From Lepturacanthus savala (lineage: Eukaryota > Chordata > Actinopteri > Scombriformes > Trichiuridae), in the NCBI GenBank assembly GCA_030544235.1, contig CM060471.1, positions 7,218,848 through 7,282,847 of the forward strand: a stretch of DNA of 64,000 nt. Direction: 5' to 3'. The notes below the pieces were generated by a model. That model did not search any database and had not been told where the DNA came from. It was given only the letters and a program-made list of their open reading frames with translations. Made by a program: the position numbers and the translations under genes. This document shows positions 11,861 through 21,691 of this stretch, one piece after another. Within the stretch, counting starts at the first letter, position 1, and the number at the start of each line of letters is the position of its first letter.

Positions 11861-12825
11861 TCCCTTCCGATGTGAGGGTAAGAACAGGGGATATTGTGTT
11901 GCTGTTGTACAAACTGTAAAACCCATTGGGGCAAATCTGCGATTTCTGATTTTGGGCTACACAAATAAAATTGCCTTGACTTGACGAACATTTTGGACGA
12001 GTCAGCGGTTGTTCGCACCTCTGAATGTTGTAAGTCAGACATTTGTATCCTGGGGAACTGCTGTATATAAGTATTAACGCTGCAATTTAACACATTTTAA
12101 GAACAACAATCTCTTCCTCTGACAATAATCATTCTTATAAACAGATTAAATCTAGTGGTCCAGGGTCAGTTTTAGTAGCTGAAACCGGACGTGAGAGAAG
12201 TTTGTTTTGTTAAGTAGAAACATTATGAGAATCATTTTACAGCTTCATCCGATAATTAGCACGCACAAGCAGTGTAAGCTAAAAAGCTAGTTTTACCTCT
12301 GTGCAAATAATGTAATTAAGACATTAAACTATGACCAGCTTCAGAAAGATTTTAACTTAAAATTTACAGTTCTGGATTTTCATTCCTGTTTTTTCTATTT
12401 TAGAATTTATATCTTCTTCACTGCTATCAAACGCTGCTCTTCTGCTGACGGATTAATCAAAGACTTACTACAGACCTATACATTCATGTCCATATAGTTG
12501 GCCTTCATCATCACCAGAGTTTTAGAATTAGTGTTTTACACGTTTTTTCTACTATTATGATTAATAATGTACTTAGGCCACAGAGGGCTGAGAACACAAC
12601 AGAACCTCCAAGGTTAGACTGTCAATCTGCTGATCATCATGATGAAAGATAAAGACACTTCTGTAAAATATGGTCTGTGAGTATTATAACAAATGCTGTC
12701 TGGTGTATTGCTGTCTGATGATTTCATTCATCTCTAGCTTCCTGTAGTTGCTTATACACAGGCTGGAGTTTTGCAACTTTATTAAAGGCACAGAGTTGTT
12801 TTGTCTTAACGCTGCCAGCAGAGGT
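11861..12825. other. Unassigned DNA
   Basis: No gene, RNA or repeat recognised. Confidence 0.4.
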
Positions 12826-12830
12826 CATAT

Positions 12831-13298
12831 CGTCGGATCTGTACTGACTAGAGTAGTGAAAAGGCAAGAAGCGCGACTCACAGGACTATAAAAAAAAAAG
12901 TCTTTACTTGCAATCATCCATTATCCAGAATTCGGTCAACAAATCCAATAGGGAGAAGCAGAAGGTGAGTTCAGAACAAACGAGGCAAGGATCCAAGAAA
13001 CCAGGAGATAATATACAAGAAAAAAGGCTGAGACGCTTGACACAAAGACAAACTGGCACAGAGAGAAGAGAAAACACACACACACACACACACTGAATCA
13101 ACCGGTGAGGACAGGAGGAAGAGGAACAGGTGAAACTAATCAGGGCGGGACAGATAATCACACCAGGTGGGAAACAGATGAGGGCAGGAAGAGAAGTCTC
13201 TGAAATGAGAGGTGAGGTGAGTATTTCAAACCAAACAGGAAAAACTGACTGGTAAAAAAATAACCTATGAAGCAGGGCAGGATTTAACAGGCTTCCAA
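12831..13298 (-). mobile_element. Solo-LTR candidate
   Basis: A 468-bp segment flanked by the direct repeat CATAT (12826-12830 and 13299-13303). It shares a block with the element at 54027-54640 (AACAGGTG-AA-AATCAGGGCGGG, then GAAATGAGAG), so both belong to related families. It contains a short CA tract at about 13075-13093. The boundaries are less convincing than those of the 54-kb copy, because the ends do not form a clean TG...CA pair. Confidence 0.45.
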
Positions 13299-13429
13299 CA
13301 TATGCCTGATCAGACTCGCATTTACCTGCAGCTTAGTTGAGCTATGCTCAAAGTTCAGTTTTGGCATCTAATCAGACTTCTGACTTTGTCTCAGTTTAAA
13401 CCGAATTGCTGATGGGAATCCCCCCCCTC

Positions 13430-13763
13430 AACACTAGTGGGTAGGGCAGCCGATTATGTAGTAACAGCCAATAACATAATAAATCTGCCCTCTTTAAAAT
13501 GTAACAGGCCAATAATGTAATAACTGCCCAATAAACTAATAAAAGTGCTGAAATGACATCTTAATAACTTTTGTCTAAGAAGATAATAACTTGTTATGCT
13601 ACTGGATGGTTATTATCTTATTGGCCTGGTGAAGAAATGTTACTACATTATTGACAAATCCTTATCAATTCAGGGCTTTTATTAGGTTATTGGCCCATTA
13701 CATTTTAAAGAGGGGAAATTTATCATTATCAGCTGTTATTACATTATCGGCTGCAACAGGGGG
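13430..13763. mobile_element. Foldback (long inverted repeat) MITE
   Basis: The two halves are inverted copies. The left arm (about 13446-13550) contains CAGCCGATTATGTAGTAACA and CCTCTTTAAAATGTAA. The right arm (about 13665-13755), read on the opposite strand, gives CAGCCGATAATGTAATAACA and the same CCTCTTTAAAATGTAA. A central spacer of about 110 bases separates the arms. It is non-coding; the open frame at 13651-13896 crosses the arm by chance. Confidence 0.75.
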
Positions 13764-14619
13764 AAATGTGTTGTTTCAACTGGTTAACACAGACCCTTTT
13801 CCGGTTGACCTATTATGTTGTCATGCTATAAACAAACAACTAAGGCACAGTACAACTCTGGAATTTTTAAATAACAAGATGGATAATCACATATGAAATA
13901 TACATTTCATTTCATATGTAATGTATAAGGTGCCCTTGGTCAAGGAGATTGTATTCTTCTTGGGTGAGCATCCAAGAGAAAACTAAAGTCCAGATATATT
14001 TTCTAGGTGTCTTAATCATAATTGGAGAACTATGATATAAATTGTAATAATGCATTTGCATGCAGTTGCCTACTTATGTTCGGATTAAGGCAATAATTAT
14101 TTTTTTTTTCCAAGTGTCATGTAAATGTACTGACTCACAAATCTGCTATTGTACTCAACAACATTCTCACCAACTTTGCTTGTGTATATTTTGTACATAA
14201 ATAAAATATAAAATAAAATAATAAAAAAAACATTTTACCATGCCTTTCTACCAGCATTGTTAACAAAAGCTACACTTTATGCACTTTTTGCACTCAGATT
14301 CTGAAACACCAGTGTTCTGTCTGAAATCAACTTCATTTGGTTTAGTGTAAAAAAAATAAATTAAAATAAATTAAAAAAAGGCCAAGACATTATATTTGGG
14401 AGCCATCTCTATGGCAATAATATGAGACTTCTGTATAAGCCATTGTGTCACAAGCACTTTAAACATCACATCTCTGTACTGCTTTAAAGGGATATTATAT
14501 ATATATATATATATATTATTTAAAGGGAAATTATGTCTAAGCTTCAGATACATGACAGAAACATGGGAAATGAGACTGAATGTCCACAAAATACCAAACT
14601 CTCCCTTTAACTCAGGGCT
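13764..14619. other. Unassigned AT-rich DNA with a short (AT)n
   Basis: Contains a (TA)n tract at about 14494-14516 and A-rich runs at 14220-14230 and 14349-14380. Two TTTAAAGGGA-type motifs flank the TA tract, possibly a degraded inverted-repeat element. No gene is seen. Confidence 0.4.
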
Positions 14620-15460
14620 GAATTCAGTCTAAATGCCAGCATCTTCATTTAAATAGGCCAACAACAGAGACCAGTTACATCGAATCATTCATCTGACTAA
14701 AGCCACCCGTCAAGAATGATTCATTTCATTTCCGCGATTCCTAATATTGAGTGAAATGTACTTCACAACTATCAGAAACAACAGGAAGACGGAGTGGAAA
14801 GGCTCTAAATCTGTGTTGAGTCATCGTGTGGTAAAGGTAGAGTTGGATTAGGAAGCAACAGGGAGGGAGAGAAAGAGTGGAGTAAAGAGAGAGAGAGCGA
14901 GGCCACTTCTGATGCAAAGTCCTTCATGAAGATGACAGGAAATCCATGAGCAGAATGGGAATTGGAGTGAGAGGGAATCGATCCATTAAACCTGGGCCCC
15001 TTGTCGTAAATGTACACATAATTATTAGCCATTGATAGATTCCTGAATGCAACTACAGTGGCAAGAGGCATCGCTCACCACTGACAGAAGCACAAGCAGC
15101 CCTGTCAATAATCTACACAGACCCCCCTATAGCACTGATGCGCCTATATTTCACTTGGCCGCTGCCACCGAGCTGTAAGAGCCACTTTCATTTCTTATTG
15201 GCAGGCTGTAAAAGTGGACAGGGATATATGGTGTGGCCTTTTGCAGATGTCAGACAGAGGGAAGGAAAAGGACAAAAGAGGGCGGGAGGCTTCTGTTTCA
15301 TGGTCAGACTCCGTCACACTTTCCCTTTTTTTTTTTTCTTATCGGACGGCTTCTTCAATTAGGATTTCACATGGTGGATTATGGTCTGGATTTATTTAGA
15401 CACCTGAGTCTCCAGAGGCAACAGTGAGCGGCTATAATTGCAGTCCTGTGCTGCGCCCAT
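14620..15460. promoter_or_regulatory. Candidate conserved non-coding element
   Basis: Unique sequence with ATAATTATTAG (about 15018-15028), TCATTTCATT and a block at 15040-15210 without simple repeats. Homeodomain-type cores are frequent. The overlapping plus-strand open frames at 15138-15427 are in three different frames and show no domain. Inference only. Confidence 0.3.
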
Positions 15461-15865
15461 TCGTCATGGTGTCCCATATGTATCCTTGCGTTGCCATTTT
15501 CATGTCCACACTATTGTAGGTGGTTTCAGTCACTGACTGCTGTGGTTTTATTTACAAATCCATTTTTTGGCAGAGTTCCTCATCTTGTCTTTTAAGCTTG
15601 AAATAAAGGAAATCAATGTCTGTTGTTCCCAAGGTCTGAACTGAACTGAAGGCGTGGAACAAGCATCTTAAACTTCAGAACATCCCTGACCAATTATAGA
15701 CCTATGCTGAAATAGATTTCTGAATATTAATATACAGCATCTGTAGGCGAAAGTTTGGAGGGATACTGACAAATGATGTTTGAGCAGGTTTCATGCAAGT
15801 CATGAGTCAGAAAGTGTGTAGATCTGCATAGAGGTGGAATGCACATGGCCAAATGGCATCTTTGA
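15461..15865. other. Unassigned DNA
   Basis: Nothing recognised. Confidence 0.4.
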
Positions 15866-15873
15866 ACCTAGAC

Positions 15874-16077
15874 CAGGGGTGGGCAACTCTGCTCCTAGAG
15901 AACCACAGTAGATTCAGGTTTTTGTTGTAACCAAGCACTTACACATCTGATTCTACTAATCAACCACTAGAGTCCTTGATAAGGACCTTCATTAGTAGAA
16001 TCAGGTGTGTTTGTGCTTGGTTGGAACAAAAACCTGCACCCACTGTGGCTCTCTAGGACCAGGGTTGCCCACCCCTG
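15874..16077. mobile_element. Palindromic hAT-type MITE with 8-bp target duplication
   Basis: A 204-bp foldback element starts CAGGGGTGGGCAAC and ends GTTGCCCACCCCTG (perfect 14-bp inverted ends). The inversion continues imperfectly through the whole element, with the GATTCTACTA and TAGTAGAATC halves near the centre. It is flanked by the exact 8-bp direct repeat ACCTAGAC (15866-15873 and 16078-16085). An 8-bp duplication and CAGGGGT-type ends are hallmarks of the hAT superfamily. It has no coding capacity. Confidence 0.9.
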
Positions 16078-16109
16078 ACCTAGACCTTTGGACATGTCAG
16101 CAATATATT

Positions 16110-16355
16110 TATAAACTTTATTAATCCCAAGGTGGGAAATTTGTTTTCTGTTTTTAACCCATCCATTGAGTGAACCATGGTGCCAAACTTGTAATCGTTG
16201 AGTGATATAACCCTCCAAGTCCAAACCTAAATACTGAGTCCCATGCAGGGAGGCAACGGGTACTATTTTTACAATGTTTGGTATGACCCAGCCTAGGATA
16301 TGAACCCCCAACTCCCCAGTCTCAAGCCAAACACTCTTCCACTAGGCCACTGACC
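16110..16355 (-). mobile_element. tRNA-derived SINE (minus strand)
   Basis: Read on the minus strand, the head has an A-box TGGCCTAGTGG (16349-16339) and a B-box-like GGTTCATATCC (16306-16296, one mismatch to GGTTCRANNCC) with tRNA-like spacing. The tail ends GGTGGGAAAT...GGGATTAATAAAGTTTATAAA. The sequence ACCTAGA(T/C)CT occurs on both sides (about 16353 and 16078), which may be its target duplication. Confidence 0.75.
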
Positions 16356-16445
16356 TAGATCTATGAGATTTTTCTTAGAAAATATGTATTTATTATTGCT
16401 GATCTGTCAGAGGATAGCCAACAGAATCCAAGATTGAGTCCAACC

Positions 16446-17164
16446 TGACATTAATAACCTAACTTCCTGCAAAGTAATGCAGTAAAGGACACCAGTACAT
16501 CTGTTATATGACTTTTACTTTTAAAAATGACAAAATTTAACTTACCATTGACAGCATGTAGGTAACTAACTTGGCCAATAGCTGATACCAATCTTACGCA
16601 GCCACTGAGGTTGATTATACATGTCAGGTAATGTATAGATTGTAGTAGATTGTAGACGAGCTGCATAATGTGTATTTAACTCATTTTATTTTGGTAAAGT
16701 CTTTTTTATATATTTTAAGTCAAGTAGCAGAGCCTTTCTCTCCATTCCAACAGGACCATTCTTGGTAGCCTGAATTCACCTCAACGGTCAGTAACACCTG
16801 AGACTATTTTAATAGTATTGCAGAAAAACAACTTTCCAATTAAAAAACATGTCTCTCATATGAGAGGTAAGACATTTCCAACTGACCTCTCACAATACAT
16901 ACAGCACCCTGAATACTCACAAAGTAGTTTAGAGGAGAATCATTTTGAATCTGACATTAATAACTCCCTGCAAACTAATAAAGGACACCAATACATCTGT
17001 TATATGACTTGACTTTTAAAAAAGTCAACACTTAACTTACTGTTTTTCATCATGTAGATAACTAACTGGCCAATAGCTGCTACCAACCTTCTACGCCATT
17101 TAGCCTGAATATATATGTCAGGTAATGTATAGATTGTAATGGATGCCTGTGTAATGTGTATGTG

Positions 17165-17213
<49 letters not shown>

Positions 17214-17330
17214 TTTGTTTTGTAAGGAACAGGAAGTAACTTGTGTCATTCGTTGTTGTATACCGTGAATTACCAAATAATAGCCGGGACGTTTATGTGT
17301 TTCAATCACTTAACAGATCAGGTGTTTATT
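16446..17330 (+). repeat. Tandemly arranged dispersed repeat (about 1.5 units) with internal (AT)n
   Basis: 16446-16655 is a partial copy of the second half of the unit. A complete unit follows at 16680-17150, then a (TA)n tract at 17165-17210, and a further block (17213-17325) matching 1008-1131. The full unit is nearly identical to 212-683. The half-unit plus full-unit order indicates tandem duplication at this locus. I do not recognise the family. Confidence 0.75.
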
Positions 17331-17886
17331 TGAGATTTTTTAAAAATTAAATTAGACTTATCTTTTATTTGGAACCAGCAGTTATCAAAAAATGCACCCA
17401 GCATTTAAAGGGGACAGAGCAATTAATTGAAACTTGTCTATTTTTTGGTAATTTATAGTACACACATACGTATATGTGTATGTATTTAATATATACATAT
17501 TTTTCATAAAGTAGTTATGTTTAAGTTGAATGTATGAACTTGTAAATGGGAGTGCAGGTTAAGTTATTAAACATTTCAAACTGTTTTACAGGAAGGAAAA
17601 AAATGTAATTTGATGTAAAAATACAAAACATATATATTTGTTTTTTGTTTATTTTTTTTTGCATTTTTAATTCATACTGTTCAGTCACTGTTGCATGGTA
17701 ATACAATATTATATTTTTTTTCAGTCAAGAAATCCCATGAAAAGACCCAAAGCAGCATTGTTCTGTATATCAAAGCCTGATATCTCTTCTTCTTCTGTGC
17801 TATAGCTCCATTGTTTTCCAAAACTATTAGAACCACATTGATGATCCACATCGCTGCACTGGGCGACATGTTGCTTCGTCACCATG

Positions 17887-17887
<1 letters not shown>
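17331..17887. other. Unassigned AT-rich DNA
   Basis: Nothing recognised. It is AT-rich with T-runs near 17650 and 17712. Confidence 0.4.

Positions 17888-17928
<41 letters not shown>
17888..17928. repeat. (CA)n microsatellite
   Basis: About 20 uninterrupted CA units. Confidence 0.95.
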
Positions 17929-17932
<4 letters not shown>

Positions 17933-18226
17933 GTGGTTTATTATAACTCAAACCCACACACACCGTCCTGCTGCCAGCAACACTCACTGCAAAAAGAAAA
18001 TATGCACTTTTCTCATTTTTTTGCTACAAACAAAAGTGACCATCTGTGTTAGGAAATTACTGAACCTGACTTCACCTGTTCATGGGAAACAATGGGCTCT
18101 GGGCTGAAAGCCACCAACAGAAGGTATTTCACATTTGAGAGAAACACTGAAATATTGCTTTTGCTTTTGATCTTTTCACAGGCTTTGGTGACAATAAATG
18201 AATTGAAGAATAACACCTGCCTTATC

Positions 18227-18501
18227 TTAAAGGTACAGTGTGTATGATTTAGAGGAACACACTTGTCAGAAATGTAATATAATATTCATATGTATGTCTT
18301 AATAATTATATAATTCAATCAAAATAAGAATTGACATTTTGCACCACCATATTTCTTCAGTAGCCCAGAACAGACAATCCAAAAAAACAGCTCTAGAGGC
18401 GGACTTTCATGTTGTTTCATGGCCACTGCAGCTTCTACTACATGTTTGGAGCTGTAGGCCTGTTGCAAACTGCAAACAAAATCTACACACTGTACCTTTA
18501 A
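18227..18501. mobile_element. MITE with perfect 18-bp inverted ends
   Basis: A 275-bp element. The left end TTAAAGGTACAGTGTGTA (18227-18244) is the exact reverse complement of the right end (18484-18501). The interior is non-coding. A larger, interrupted relative with ends TTAAAGGCATAATGTGTA / TACACGCTGTACCTTTAA lies at 48867-51014. The open frame 18339-18536 is inside the element and has no transposase motif. Confidence 0.88.
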
Positions 18502-18959
18502 AAGAGAAAAACGGGTCTAAACATGCTACTCTGTGATATCTCGTAATGATAATGCATTAATGTTAATCCTAAGAATTAGGGCGGACTCTTCATTCTTCTC
18601 TTCTTATTGATTGTTTTGGTTTTAGTTGTCTGAGGATTTCTTGGTCGATTAGTCCATTTTTAGCTATTCTTCCAGCTGGATTAGTTTCATCCTGACAAAT
18701 TCTAAGCACATCTCTGAATATATAGAGGCACGTCTCCACTATTACATGTGGAAACTCAAATTTTAAAAGTTGAGATGAAGTCAACTCATCGATAATTATT
18801 TAAATGGTTGATAAGTCCAATGACTGTTAGGCAGCTAAGAACTTATTAATTTTTAACCTAGGACACCCTTTTTAAAATTAGACCTGATACACACTGATTG
18901 ATTACAACAGAGATTTCTGTGTTATAGGGGAATTTAATAAAAAGTGATGTCATGAATAT
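18502..18959. other. Unassigned DNA
   Basis: Nothing recognised. Confidence 0.4.
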
Positions 18960-19830
18960 TCTCATTTCTAAAATCACACAGCAGCGTGGTGCGAAAGCTT
19001 TAATGTTAATGAGGAATGTACATCTTTTAAAGCTGTGGCGAGGAAATTAGCACACTGAAAGTCAGCAAGATGTGTTTCAAATGTCAGGACAGAAAGCGGC
19101 GATGGCGACAGATTTATTAACCATGGATCCCATCCCCTCGCCGATCGATATCCAGGAAAAGATTTGCGACTCCGACGTTGACTTTTAATTCTTCCGCATC
19201 TCCGGATTTGCCACCGGTGATGAGAAACCGTCGGTCTGAGCTGTGAATGTGAGTGTTTTGCAGTCTTTTTTTTCCTTTTTTTTTGGTCTGCTTGGATGGG
19301 TGTCTTTTCCACATTAAAAACCTGGCGCAGCTCTGAGCTAGAGCCTCAGCGTGGGTGTGTGAGGCCATGTTTGCAGACTAATTATGCGGCTGAGTCTGTG
19401 GCGTGCCCCTGGCTCCGTCCCTGCGGGCTTATTAGAGTTCAGGGCTGCGGTTGAAGGTGTGGGGATCCGAGGTCTGAGGGAGAGGAGACGCTCGCCGGAC
19501 AATTAAGTCCTACATTAATTACTTCCTCTGCCGCATGCATCACAGAAAGCCATGTAGTCATAAATCCGACGCCTGGAGACACTCACTTTCTCATTATAGA
19601 GGGACGCCGCCATCAGAATGCATTAGATGAGTACAAATAGCCAGAGGGGTTAAAGCTGCAGCCAGGGCAGGAAAAAATAAAAAGAAATAAACAACTACAA
19701 ATGTTAAAGGCAGAGCTGCAATTTCCAAACGACACTAAATGAGACGCAAGACTGCACGCACGCACCAGGACCAGTGTAGAGGTTTCATTAAACAGACCCG
19801 TGTGCAAAGATAGCCTTAATGAAATGTCTT
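18960..19830. promoter_or_regulatory. Candidate conserved regulatory region, CpG-bearing
   Basis: Unique, relatively GC-rich sequence with many CpG dinucleotides, for example around 19120-19200 and 19380-19500. A TAAT-rich block follows at about 19500-19630 (AATTAAGTCC, CATTAATTACTT). It stands out from the AT-rich surroundings. No convincing protein-coding frame is present: the two minus-strand frames at 18974-19368 overlap in different frames and have no domain. Inference only. Confidence 0.33.
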
Positions 19831-19924
19831 TATTCTGTCAACTGGATATGGATGAGAAGTTTGAGTAATAGTCTTTTGTAAAACGGGGGGGAATTGGAGA
19901 AATGCAAAGCGTGTACGATGCTCA

Positions 19925-19968
19925 GACACACACACACACACACATACATACACACACACACACACACT
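19925..19968. repeat. Interrupted (CA)n microsatellite
   Basis: CA units interrupted by CATACATA in the middle. Confidence 0.9.
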
Positions 19969-20099
19969 TCCTCTCCCAAAAACCCAGATGCATCCTGTAC
20001 ATCAGTTTCTTGGACCAGCATCAAAAAAAGTATATATAAAAAAGGGGAGGGGGAGAAAAGTGCTTTTCTTTTGTAACTGCTGATGCAAAGCTGGGTTGC

Positions 20100-21170
20100 A
20101 AATTCAGTGAGAAAAAGAGAGAGAGCGAGAGGGCTGAAGGAGACCTAACAGCTCCGGGATAAATGCTTACTTAAGCAGGTATAGAAAACCAACATCTTAA
20201 TGATAATGAATGTCTAACAGCAGCCTTAAAAGGAGCTGTCATATTTCGCCAGCTCTCAATTCGAAACAGTTCTCCGGCGCTGCAGGTTCTGTCTTGTTCA
20301 GTCCGTGGGGGGGCGGAGGAGGAACAGAGGGAAATGTGCTTTATATTTATATATAAAAAGCTCTGGACAGGGACCAGGCGTAACACATTTATGGAAAGAG
20401 GAGAAAAAAAAATATCATTGTGTTTTTTTTTTTTTTTTCGAAACACAGGGAACTTAGTGACTGTACATTTGAGATTAAAAAAAAAGCACGGGGGCGAGCG
20501 TATAAAGACACATCTTTGCATTTCTGCATTCGTCAGCTCGCAGTGCAGTGCGTTTTCTTGGCACGTATGAAAGGTGTTTGGGAATGATATTTCTGGAACA
20601 GTGCAGAGACACTCGTTGGGGGAAGAGGCAGAGATTTTTGTGGTGTCAAGATAAACAACTTAAGCGCAGCGGGGAGGTACAATAAACTACACACAGAGTT
20701 TACTCACTGTTAAACTCCCAGAGCTGCAACGCAGACACAGACAGCTATACTGGGGTTGGATAAACAACAGGCAGCGGGAGGAGGAGGCAGCACCGTCGCT
20801 GGAGCTAATGTAAAACACACTCAACTGGATTTGTTGTACAAATACATATTAATTAATATACACATTAAACAGGCCTACAGGCACAAAAAGCTGCCTCTGT
20901 AATAACTGTTTGACAGGAAGTGAGTGAGCAGCAGCAGCAGCTTCCCTCCCTCTCGCAGCAGAGCAGCAGTCAGACGGAGTCAGGACCTCGGACGGATCCC
21001 ACACGAAGCCTCTCATTCAGCATTTCTTTCATCCGTCCTTTCTGAATTAATAAAACATGCTCCCAAGGTTTGCTTTCCATCGGCCGTTGTAAGACAGCTC
21101 AGCATTCGCTGCAGCTACGGCTCAGCTCTAAACCACAACCACATTAAAGCAGAGTCCCTATATGTTACTG
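20100..21170. promoter_or_regulatory. CpG-bearing region resembling a promoter or enhancer
   Basis: A dense run of CpG, GC-rich patches (20270-20330, 20770-20810, 20930-21010), poly-A/T runs and GAGA tracts. TATATATAAA-like motifs occur near 20350. This mix is reminiscent of 5' flank or 5' UTR sequence. No start codon with a recognisable signal peptide or CA10 N-terminus was found on either strand, so I cannot call a first exon. It could equally be a conserved enhancer. Confidence 0.28.
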
Positions 21171-21285
21171 GGCAGATATTGGCTGGAAATTACTCCAGGT
21201 TATTTCTAACTTTAAAACTGTTTTTCTTTTTTTGCATTCCAAAATTTCTAAAGGCATATGTTTAAATATGCAAATGTTGCATTAA

Positions 21286-21345
21286 TCAGTGATTTTCTAT
21301 ACCTGCTTATTCCTCATTAGGATCATGGGGGTGTGCTGGAGCCAA
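21286..21345 (-). mobile_element. Truncated SINE tail (family of 61794-62164)
   Basis: Only the 3' end of the SINE is present: TTTTCTATACCTGCTTATTC and CTCATTAGG, then GTGCTGGAGCC. It matches positions 61810-61865. Confidence 0.8.
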
Positions 21346-21426
21346 CTACTTGGTATTGGAAATAGTTAACAAATAATGATCAGTTGGACAAAGTACTCTA
21401 TACTTTATTTGAGTAAAAGTAGAAAT

Positions 21427-21691
21427 ACTCAGTCAGTCATCTTCTATATCTGCTTATTCCTCATTAGGGGTGCAGGGGTCTGCTGAAGCCAATCCCAGCA
21501 CACTCACACCTATGGGCAATTTAGAGTCTCCAATTAACCTCACCATGTCTTTGGACTGGGAGCAAGCTGGAGAACCTGGAGAAAATCCACACAGGCAGGG
21601 AATGAACATGAAACTCCACACAGAAAGGTCCCAGACCAAGTACTTGAACCTGAAACCTTCTTGCTACACTACCCACTGCACCACCACGTCA
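21427..21691 (-). mobile_element. tRNA-derived SINE with (TGAC)n tail, internally deleted copy
   Basis: Same family and orientation as the copy at 61794-62164, with the middle (ACGTTACGG to CATTCACTC) deleted. On the plus strand it starts GTCAGTCATC and ends CACCACGTC. Relative to the best copy it has many substitutions. The open frame at 21470-21730 lies inside it and is not a gene. Confidence 0.82.
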
